Shown here: piece after piece, positions 28,146 through 36,306 of the stretch
How positions within the stretch are numbered: position 1 is the first letter of the stretch
Layout of the letters: each line of letters starts with the position of its first letter
Assembly (NCBI GenBank): GCA_027450185.1
Contig: DAIDKF010000003.1
Span: 1-64,000 of the forward strand
Direction: 5' to 3'
From: Granulicella sp.
Lineage (GTDB): Bacteria; Acidobacteriota; Terriglobia; Terriglobales; Acidobacteriaceae
Length of the DNA stretch: 64,000 nt
Notes under the pieces: model-generated
Told to the model about the DNA's origin: nothing
Databases searched by the model: none
The model's input: only the letters and a program-made list of their open reading frames with translations
Position numbers and translations under genes: made by a program

Positions 28146-30785
28146 GTGCAACGCCAGCAAAGAGTACTTCAAATGAGGCTTGAGATGACAACGATGGATC
28201 GGATTTCCCGGTTACCCAAGGAACGCCCCACCCGCACCAGAGCTCAACGGGTTGCAGGGGGCATGGTAGCCGCCGTGCTACTACTAATGACAGGAATCGC
28301 AGTTGCCCAGGGCCCAACCCTGACATCGGGCGGCTCCACTAACACGCTGCAGACAACCCCCGTGGTCCAGAACGGATATGTGGTCCACCAGGCCGTCGAT
28401 CTGGGTGGCCATGTCGCCGGAATCTTCGGCAGCAAGGACATGTACGATACGCTGGTCAACATCCAGTCCGGACCCCGCGTCCTCGGTGAGACCTTTACGC
28501 TGCGGGCGGTTCCGGGCAGCAAGCATCCGCTGTTCGACACCTTGACGGCCTTTAGTTCCGGCTTCGGTGGCGACCCGAACAACTTTGCCAAGATGGACTT
28601 CTCCAAGGGCAAGATCTATGAGTTCTCGGGCATGTTCCGGCGCGACCGCCAGTACTTCGACTACGATCTGCTGGGCAACGCGCTGATCCCGGGTGGGCAG
28701 TCGATTCCCATCGGGCCGGGCGGCTCGCTGGGCTCCTACGCATGGCCGCAAATGAACGAAACGCCTTTCAAGTTCAACACTGTGCGCCGGATGACCGACA
28801 CCAACCTGACGATCTTCCCGATCTCCAAGGTGACCTTCCGCGTAGCCTATTCGCAGAACATCTTTCAGGGACCGACGTTGAGCCCCGGAGGCTATGGGCC
28901 GGGTGTCTTCGGCATGCTCACGCAGGAGAACATGCGCAACAGTAACGATGATTTCATCGGCGCCGTTGACTGGAAGCCCTGGCAGCAGACCAAGTTCACC
29001 TTTGAGGAAGAGGTTAACCACTACAAGGAAGACTCCTATTACACACTCGCCCCGGGCACGCTGAATGTGCAGGAGCCCGACGGCATGCCGGTCTCTCTGG
29101 GAGGCTATAACAGCACCTCGCCCTATGCTGCCAGCAACTGCAGCTCCAGCATCGCCACCCCCGGCGTCATTCTCACCTCGGCCTCCGGAACGAGCGGCCT
29201 ACCCGTAGTGGATCCGGCCTGCGCTGTGAATGCAAGCTACCTCCGCTCGCAGCCTACGCGCATCCTCTACCCGACGGAGATCTTCCGCTTCCAAAGCTCC
29301 AGCATCAAGAACATCGCAGTGAATGGCAGCTTTCACTATACGGAGGCGAGATCCAATCTGCCCAACTACTACGAACGCTGGACTGGGATTGACGGAGCCG
29401 TTCGTTCCGAGACGTTTACAGGCTATGCTTCTGCCAAGCGGCATGATGTAGGCGCCGAGTACGGCATGACCTGGCAGGCACTCAAGAAGTTGAGCTTCTC
29501 CGACCAGGTCTACTTCTCCAACGTCCACGAGCCAGGCAGCACCGATGTTACCGGCGTCAGCTACAGCACGCCAACGACGGCAGGTAGCGAGACCATCAAC
29601 TACGCCGGTACGCTGACGGCCGGAACGGCCACCATCGAGGGCAACAGCAATGGTGTCCTCTCCTACGGCTACTTTGGCCAGAAGATCCTGACCAACAACC
29701 TGACAGCGACCTGGGACGCTTCGTCTCGCGCCACCATCTCGCTCACCTACCGCTACGGAACCGACACTATTGTTCAGGGCGCCGCCGTATCGACGAGCCC
29801 CGCCAATAGCAACTGGACGATCTTTGAAAATGGCGGCATCCTCAACGTCGCGCTGCGTCCCACCTCGCACTGGGATGTCAATGGAACCGTCGAGGCGATC
29901 TACGACAATAACGTGCTCACCCCGCTCGATCCACGCCAGACGCAGCACTACAGGTTCCACACCCTGTATCGGCCAAGGCCGTGGGCGTCAGCGTCCCTTG
30001 CCTACAATGACCTGGAACGGCACGACAACACCAACAACTCCGGCGACTGGTCCAAACAGTCCGGTGGCGTCTATATCGGCCCCGGCCTACCGCCGACCGC
30101 CGCGGGCAGCGCGGCAGGTCCGCTCGATCACGTCGACCACAGCCGGGTGTTGAGCATGGGCCTTGTACTGGCGCCGAGCGAGCGCTACGGGCTTGACATC
30201 AACTACGCCTACTCGGATGTGTATACGTCAACCAACGTCTGCTACGATGCCGCATCCTCCACTACACTGCCCGGTGCAGCTACGGCCAGCGGAACGGCTT
30301 GCCCTGGAGCTACCGTCCGTGGAGCGTCCTACTATGAGTTTGGGCCGACCAAGGACTTCATGGATGCACCCACGCAGTATGCCTCCGTTGGTCTGCTGCT
30401 GTCCCCGGTCAACTCGGTCCATGGTGGTCTGGGATATCGCATCAGCGCCGTCAGCGGAAATCAGATGTTCAACAACGCACAGGCGGTCAACGGTTCCTTG
30501 CAGTCGGCCTATCAATCGCCCTACGTCAACCTTGCCTGGACGGTTCATCCGGGATGGATCTGGAAGGCGGAGTACGACTACTACGGATACGGTGAGGGCG
30601 GTCCTTCCGGCACACCTTACTGTAGCGTCAACAACCCCACCCTCTCCACTCCGGCAACCGTGGTTCCATGCAACTCTACTACGCTCACGGGCCCAACCGG
30701 CCTTACCGAACCCTCGTCCGGCCTGAGCGCTCCACGGAACTTCCACGCCAACCTTCTTACCATCTCCATGCACTATGAGTTCTAG
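28146..30785 (+). CDS. MtrB/PioB-like outer-membrane beta-barrel
   Basis: About 880 aa, signal peptide, alternating beta-strand pattern, C-terminal HYEF, directly after the decaheme gene; start may be internal. Confidence 0.75.
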   Translation: MQRQQRVLQMRLEMTTMDRISRLPKERPTRTRAQRVAGGMVAAVLLLMTGIAVAQGPTLTSGGSTNTLQTTPVVQNGYVVHQAVDLGGHVAGIFGSKDMYDTLVNIQSGPRVLGETFTLRAVPGSKHPLFDTLTAFSSGFGGDPNNFAKMDFSKGKIYEFSGMFRRDRQYFDYDLLGNALIPGGQSIPIGPGGSLGSYAWPQMNETPFKFNTVRRMTDTNLTIFPISKVTFRVAYSQNIFQGPTLSPGGYGPGVFGMLTQENMRNSNDDFIGAVDWKPWQQTKFTFEEEVNHYKEDSYYTLAPGTLNVQEPDGMPVSLGGYNSTSPYAASNCSSSIATPGVILTSASGTSGLPVVDPACAVNASYLRSQPTRILYPTEIFRFQSSSIKNIAVNGSFHYTEARSNLPNYYERWTGIDGAVRSETFTGYASAKRHDVGAEYGMTWQALKKLSFSDQVYFSNVHEPGSTDVTGVSYSTPTTAGSETINYAGTLTAGTATIEGNSNGVLSYGYFGQKILTNNLTATWDASSRATISLTYRYGTDTIVQGAAVSTSPANSNWTIFENGGILNVALRPTSHWDVNGTVEAIYDNNVLTPLDPRQTQHYRFHTLYRPRPWASASLAYNDLERHDNTNNSGDWSKQSGGVYIGPGLPPTAAGSAAGPLDHVDHSRVLSMGLVLAPSERYGLDINYAYSDVYTSTNVCYDAASSTTLPGAATASGTACPGATVRGASYYEFGPTKDFMDAPTQYASVGLLLSPVNSVHGGLGYRISAVSGNQMFNNAQAVNGSLQSAYQSPYVNLAWTVHPGWIWKAEYDYYGYGEGGPSGTPYCSVNNPTLSTPATVVPCNSTTLTGPTGLTEPSSGLSAPRNFHANLLTISMHYEF

Positions 30786-30828
30786 ATCAACTCTGGACAA
30801 TAGCTGCATGCAGGCTAGGAGATTGACT

Positions 30829-31149
30829 ATGAAGATAAACCTGGGACTTGGATTGGTCGCTGCCATGGCAGCGACCAATCTCCCTGCTGTCGCCCAGAAC
30901 TCGGGCGCGGCGACCTATAACGCCAAGTGTCAGATGTGCCACGCGGCGGATGGTTCGGGCAGCGCTCCTGCCGGAAAGGCGATGAAGGCTCCGTCTTTTC
31001 TGTCCCCGGCTGCTGTAAAAGAGCCAACCGCAAATCTGATTGCGATTACCTCCACTGGCAAAGGCAAGATGCCCGCTTACTCGGGAAAGCTTACCGATGC
31101 CCAGATCAAGGATGTGGTCGCGTACATCCGCACGCTACAGAAGAAATAG
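30829..31149 (+). CDS. Monoheme class I c-type cytochrome (copy 1)
   Basis: Signal peptide, CQMCH, GKMPAYSGKLTDAQIKDVVAYIRTL. Confidence 0.88.
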   Translation: MKINLGLGLVAAMAATNLPAVAQNSGAATYNAKCQMCHAADGSGSAPAGKAMKAPSFLSPAAVKEPTANLIAITSTGKGKMPAYSGKLTDAQIKDVVAYIRTLQKK

Positions 31150-31159
31150 GAGCATCACA

Positions 31160-31468
31160 GTGAAAGTTAATTTTGTTACGATTGCAGCCTCGCTTCTCGC
31201 TGTTTCCATGGCAATGCCGGTGCTTGCCCAATCATCGGGAGCCACCATCTACAAGGGTAAGTGTCAGATGTGCCATATGGCAGACGGTACCGGGAACAAG
31301 GCGATGAAAGTACCTGCTTTCAGCGCCGCTGCCCCCGAGGCAAAACTGATTGCTGCCGTCAAAAACGGCATCAGTACGGGCCCTGTCAAGATGCCAGCCT
31401 ACGCTGGCAAGCTGACCGATGCTGACATCACTTCGGTTGTTGCTTACATCAAGACACTCAAAAAGTAG
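31160..31468 (+). CDS. Monoheme class I c-type cytochrome (copy 2, GTG start)
   Basis: Signal peptide, CQMCH, VKMPAYAGKLTDADITSVVAYIKTL. Confidence 0.87.
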   Translation: MKVNFVTIAASLLAVSMAMPVLAQSSGATIYKGKCQMCHMADGTGNKAMKVPAFSAAAPEAKLIAAVKNGISTGPVKMPAYAGKLTDADITSVVAYIKTLKK

Positions 31469-31475
31469 CGGACGT

Positions 31476-31515
31476 CGCGCTGCGTGATCTTCCTCTCCGA
31501 GGATCACGCAGTGCG
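31476..31515 (+). repeat. Intercistronic stem-loop between monoheme copies 2 and 3
   Basis: CGCGCTGCGTGATC...GATCACGCAGTGCG, 14-bp stem with one wobble. Confidence 0.65.
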
Positions 31516-31616
31516 TAAAATTCTAGATGATTGTATCCGGTACTATGGAACGAAAGTTGGATGCGACAGCCTGCATCTCGCGAGTCGTTCAACCTCACAA
31601 TTAGACAGGAGCAATC

Positions 31617-31934
31617 ATGAAACTCATTCTTTCCGCCGCAGCCGCCTCCCTTCTCGCCGTCTCGTTTGTTGCCCCAGCAGTTGCGCAGAGTGCAGGTGCG
31701 GCCACCTACAAGGCAAAGTGTCAGATGTGCCATGGTGCTGATGGCCAGCCCACGATGCCTGGAAAATCGATGAAGGCGATGCCCTTCAAGTCCCCGGAAC
31801 TGATCAGTGCCTCCAATGCAACGCTGATCGCCTCGGTCACCAACGGCAAAGGCAAGATGCCGGCCTACGCAGGCAAACTCAGTGCTGGAGAGATCAAGGA
31901 TGTAGTAGCGTACATCCGCACGCTGCAGAAGTAA
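31617..31934 (+). CDS. Monoheme class I c-type cytochrome (copy 3)
   Basis: Signal peptide, CQMCH, GKMPAYAGKLSAGEIKDVVAYIRTL. Confidence 0.88.
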   Translation: MKLILSAAAASLLAVSFVAPAVAQSAGAATYKAKCQMCHGADGQPTMPGKSMKAMPFKSPELISASNATLIASVTNGKGKMPAYAGKLSAGEIKDVVAYIRTLQK

Positions 31935-32263
31935 CGATGTGAAAGAGGCAGGTCATGTATCCGTCAGGTAAATACCGGAGAGACTGGGTCAAGCCCCTTC
32001 TCTTCAGCAGGTTGAAGCCAGCGAGATTGTCACAGCCAGAAAAGCATCCAGCTTCCACGATTCCGCCGATTCTTCTCCCCGCAAATTACCTGATGGGTCA
32101 GACCCCACCTTCTCAGCACCGCCATCTTCAAGACACAAACAATTGCTGGCACGAGCTTTTCTGCCTGCGATCTATCTTCGACCGCCTCAGTAATATTCCT
32201 ATCCAGGTTGCCGGGTTTCTGCTGCGCTGCGACGAGCAGGGCTCAAGAGATCCGGCAACAGCG

Positions 32264-33439
32264 ATGGGGCCCTCTTTATGGGCATGGCACACAGCGGCAT
32301 GCGCCGTGCTGTTTCTACTCGCGGTCCCGTCAGTCTTGCATGCACAAACCGACTGTCTCTCCTGCCACGGCGACGTCACTATGCAGGACGCATCCGGTAA
32401 CAATGTGGGTGTTGATGCCCCAACGTTTCATTCCAGCGTGCATGGCAGCCTGGAGTGTAGCGCCTGCCACACATCCATCACGGCTTACCCGCATCCAGAC
32501 CATCCGCAAGCTGTGAAATGTGCCTCCTGCCATGCAGATGAGGCAGCAGCGGTTGTGGGCAGCGTGCATGAAAACGCGTCGGATCATCCTTGCACCAGTT
32601 GTCATGGAAGCGCGCACGCTATCCTGCCCAAGGACAACCCTAGGTCCGCGGTCTACCCCCTGAACATTCCTGCTACCTGCGGCAAGTGCCATGGCGATGC
32701 AGCGATGGCGAAGAAGAATCATCTGGCCAATGTCTACCCGACGTACATGGATTCCATCCATGGATACGCCGTGAGCAAAGAAGGATTGTTGGTCGCCGCT
32801 AATTGCGAGAGTTGCCACGGATCGCACCACATCCTCAGCCATACCAGCCCGCAGAGTCCCACCTACAAGACCAATATTCCAGACACCTGCGGAAAATGTC
32901 ATGCAGGAATCCAGGCGAAATACATGGCGGGCATCCATGGCAAGGCTCTTGCCAGCGGAAACCTGAAGGCTCCAGCATGCACCAACTGTCACACCGCGCA
33001 TGCCATTGCGCAGCCGTCGATGGCGCTGTCCACGCCGATGTGCGGCTCCTGCCATAAGGCCCAGCTATCCACCTATCGTGACACGTTTCACTCCCAGGTA
33101 AGTGATCTGGGCAGCTACGTCGAGGTGGCACGTTGCTCCGATTGTCATGGGGAGCACGATATTCTGCCAGCGTCCGATCCTCGCTCGCCGGTCAACCCTG
33201 CCAACCTCGTCAAGACCTGCGGCAGGTGCCACCAGAATGCCAACGCCGGCTTTGTGAAGTATGAGCCGCACGCGAACCCCCACAACCGCCGCTCGTCTCC
33301 GGTGCTCTACTACATTCGGCTCTTCATGGTGCTGCTGATCAGCGGTGTGATGACGTTCTTCCTGCTCCACACCTTACTGTGGCTGATCCGCTCTCTGGTG
33401 GAGAAGACCAACGGTGGATTTGCCAAAGGAGGGAAATGA
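32264..33439 (+). CDS. Membrane-anchored multiheme c-type cytochrome, 11 CxxCH motifs
   Basis: Start at MGPSLWAWHTAACAVLFLLAVPSVLHAQ signal; eleven CxxCH motifs; C-terminal TM YYIRLFMVLLISGVMTFFLLHTLLW; ORF extends upstream to 31955. Confidence 0.85.
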   Translation: MGPSLWAWHTAACAVLFLLAVPSVLHAQTDCLSCHGDVTMQDASGNNVGVDAPTFHSSVHGSLECSACHTSITAYPHPDHPQAVKCASCHADEAAAVVGSVHENASDHPCTSCHGSAHAILPKDNPRSAVYPLNIPATCGKCHGDAAMAKKNHLANVYPTYMDSIHGYAVSKEGLLVAANCESCHGSHHILSHTSPQSPTYKTNIPDTCGKCHAGIQAKYMAGIHGKALASGNLKAPACTNCHTAHAIAQPSMALSTPMCGSCHKAQLSTYRDTFHSQVSDLGSYVEVARCSDCHGEHDILPASDPRSPVNPANLVKTCGRCHQNANAGFVKYEPHANPHNRRSSPVLYYIRLFMVLLISGVMTFFLLHTLLWLIRSLVEKTNGGFAKGGK

Positions 33440-34338
33440 TGGCTGACCAGACAAAAACCGTAACGGGAAGCTCGGCGTCTCATCAGGCAGTCGCAGGAGA
33501 ACCTTACGTTCAAGGTTCGGGTGGCGAGCGTTACTTCTTCCGTTTCACGTTGATGCAGCGATATATGCATGCGATCATGTTCACCACGTTTCTAGGCCTG
33601 GCGGCGACAGGGCTGACGATACGCTTCAGCACCAATGCGTGGGCCCAGCATTTCGCATTTGCTATTGGTGGATTCGGAGCCATCCTTTTCATTCATAAGC
33701 TCTGCGCCGTTACTCTCACATTGGAGTTCCTCTACCACGTGAAGGATATTGCGGTTCGTATCCTGTTTCGAAAGGAAAAGGGCCTGCTGTGGGGGCCGAG
33801 TTCCATGGTGCCCAACCTGCAGGATCTCAAGGACATTATCGGAAACTTCCGTTGGTTCTTCGGCTTAGGTCCGAAGCCGGAGATTGGACGCTACGCTTAC
33901 TGGGAAAAGTTCGACTACTGGGCAGTTTTCTGGGGAATGATCATCATCGGATTCTCCGGCTATGTCATGTGGTTTGGACCCTTCTTCGGCCGGTTCCTTC
34001 CGGGCTGGGCATTGAACGCTGTGCAGATCGTCCATGGTGAAGAAGCCCTTCTTGCCATCACCTTTATCTTTTCAATTCACTTCGTGAATTCACACCTGCG
34101 TCCAGACAATTTCCCTATGGATACAACGATCTTCACAGGTGTCATGACTGAAGATGAGTTCAAGGAACGGCACGGCCACGAATATAACAAGCTCGCAACT
34201 GAGGGCAAGCTGGACGAGAAGCTTACAACCAGGCCGCCTACGTGGCTCGTGAACTTCAGCAGATTGGTAGGGTTTACGGCCGTCTTCATTGGGCTCGTCC
34301 TACTTGTACTAACAGTCAGTGCTTATTTTCGAGAATAA
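33439..34338 (+). CDS. b-type cytochrome (FdnI/HydC/cytochrome b561-like membrane subunit)
   Basis: ATGA overlap with preceding gene; about four to five TMs with His residues (QRYMHAIMF, FIHKLCAV, IVHGEEALLA, FSIHFVNSHLRPDNFPMD). Confidence 0.82.
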   Translation: MADQTKTVTGSSASHQAVAGEPYVQGSGGERYFFRFTLMQRYMHAIMFTTFLGLAATGLTIRFSTNAWAQHFAFAIGGFGAILFIHKLCAVTLTLEFLYHVKDIAVRILFRKEKGLLWGPSSMVPNLQDLKDIIGNFRWFFGLGPKPEIGRYAYWEKFDYWAVFWGMIIIGFSGYVMWFGPFFGRFLPGWALNAVQIVHGEEALLAITFIFSIHFVNSHLRPDNFPMDTTIFTGVMTEDEFKERHGHEYNKLATEGKLDEKLTTRPPTWLVNFSRLVGFTAVFIGLVLLVLTVSAYFRE

Positions 34339-34443
34339 ACAAAACACGTGCGAGGTATGGCAGCATCTTAGTAGGATGGTTGTCAGTCGCACGCCGCAAA
34401 CATCTGTAATCAGGAACGAAAATCCCGCAACGAGGCGTCCTTA

Positions 34444-35880
34444 GTGTCTTTATTCGATAACTTCACCAAACGTTGGCTGCAACCCTTCTTCTTTTTAGGA
34501 AAAAATAATCTCAGTCTTGTCGGCGGCGCGATTACGACTGCGTCTGCCTTTGTCATGGTTGGCTTCTGGATGGTCGATGTCCTCGGCCACGGGGGCTCAG
34601 CCAACCCGTACCTTGGCATTATCACCTTTCTGATTCTGCCGGCATTTTTCATCGTGGGTCTCATCATGATCCCGATCGGCATCGCCATTCAGCGGAGAAA
34701 GTTGCTCGTTATTGGCCGCCTGCCATCCATCTATCCCGACATCGATTTCAACGAGCCCATGTTCCGTCATGCGCTCAACTTTGTTGTTGTCGCTACCTTC
34801 ATTAATTTCGTCATTGTTGGCATCGCCAGTTACCGTGGCGTCGCCTACATGGATACGCCGGGATTCTGCGGTGCAGCCTGCCATGTTCCCATGCAGCCCC
34901 AGTGGGTCGCATACCAACACTCTCCGCATTCCCATGTGGACTGCGTTGAGTGTCACGTGGGCAGCGGTGCCGGGAATTATTTCCACGCCAAGATGGCAGG
35001 CATGAAGCAGTTGGTCGGCGTCACGTTCGATACCTACCCGCGCCCCATCCTTGCACCTCTCTCAGAGCTGCGGCCGGCGCGCGCCACCTGCGAAGCGTGC
35101 CACGCACCCAAGCGCTTCGTCGGGGATCGTCTGCTGGTCAAGACCACCTTTGCCGACGACGATAAGAACACCATGACCAAGACCATCCTGGTCCTGCACC
35201 TGGGCGGAGTCGATTCCCTCTCGCGCTTGAGCGGCATCCACGGCCACCACCTCAATCACTTTGAGTACGTCGCCACCGATGATGAAGATCAGACCATCGT
35301 TGCAGTCTACGAGCCCGGCCCTAACGGTTCCCAGACCGAGTACCTCAGTTCTGACTGGAAGGGTCCCGTCAAGGGTGTGCGCCGCGTGATGGACTGCATG
35401 GATTGTCACAATCAGGCAGCCCACGCCTATCAGACCGCAGAAGATGCAGTGGACGAATCCATGGCGATCGGTACGCCCAGTGCCGATCTTCCCTTCGTCC
35501 ACAAGCAGGGTCTGCAGCTAATCCAGGCCAAGTACTCCTCGCAGCGTGAGGCCGCCACCAAGATTCAGGCGGGCCTTGAGGACTTCTACCGCACCCAATA
35601 TCCCGCCGTCTGGACCGCCCAGCATGATCAGGTGGAAAAGGCCGCACAGACCCTCATCACCATCTACAAACAGAATGTCTTCCCCGACATGAAGGTGACC
35701 TGGGGTACGTACCCGAACAACATCGGGCACACGAACTTCCCGGGTTGCTTCCGCTGTCATGATGGCAACCATACCTCCAAGGATGGCAAGACCATCACCA
35801 ACGACTGCTCCGCTTGCCATAATCTTCTGGCTGTGGATGAATCGAATCCGAAGCTGTTGAGCGAGATGGGCTTCCAGTAA
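34444..35880 (+). CDS. NapC/NirT-like membrane multiheme c-type cytochrome (ImcH-like architecture)
   Basis: N-terminal TMs, FCGAACHVPM (CxxxCH) plus CVECH, CEACH, CMDCH, CFRCH, CSACH; GTG start. Confidence 0.82.
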   Translation: MSLFDNFTKRWLQPFFFLGKNNLSLVGGAITTASAFVMVGFWMVDVLGHGGSANPYLGIITFLILPAFFIVGLIMIPIGIAIQRRKLLVIGRLPSIYPDIDFNEPMFRHALNFVVVATFINFVIVGIASYRGVAYMDTPGFCGAACHVPMQPQWVAYQHSPHSHVDCVECHVGSGAGNYFHAKMAGMKQLVGVTFDTYPRPILAPLSELRPARATCEACHAPKRFVGDRLLVKTTFADDDKNTMTKTILVLHLGGVDSLSRLSGIHGHHLNHFEYVATDDEDQTIVAVYEPGPNGSQTEYLSSDWKGPVKGVRRVMDCMDCHNQAAHAYQTAEDAVDESMAIGTPSADLPFVHKQGLQLIQAKYSSQREAATKIQAGLEDFYRTQYPAVWTAQHDQVEKAAQTLITIYKQNVFPDMKVTWGTYPNNIGHTNFPGCFRCHDGNHTSKDGKTITNDCSACHNLLAVDESNPKLLSEMGFQ

Positions 35881-35894
35881 ACCCCTGCCCTCAG

Positions 35895-35930
35895 CGCGGC
35901 ATCCTGTCTCCACAGGGTGCCGCGTTGTTG
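35895..35930 (+). terminator. Terminator at end of cytochrome cluster
   Basis: CGCGGCATCCTGT...ACAGGGTGCCGCG hairpin followed by TTGTTGTCT. Confidence 0.6.
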
Positions 35931-36306
35931 TCTGTATCGGACGGCATCACCTGGCTGGGCCTTCTTGATTTGTGTGACACCCATCCTTGCGGCAGACCGC
36001 TCTTCTGCGTCTTATGGATCAGGAAGCCTGGAGAGGGCAATCCTTGAGCTTCAAGAGAGGACGAGCACATGGGCTCGCTCTTTTCGCGCACGCAGGATGG
36101 ATATCCGCAGCAGGGGTTTGCTCCCAACCTTTATCTGCTCCACGCTTTGGTCAAAGTGCGGCAGCGGTTTCCTGCAATTCCCGTGGCCGTCTGCTGGCCG
36201 CATAGCACCATCGCACTGGCCGGCTACTGATCCTGCAAAAGCCAGGGCGCAGAACACAGACTGAGACGGGCCGTGGACCGTGTGTGGACATCACGGACTG
36301 CAACAC

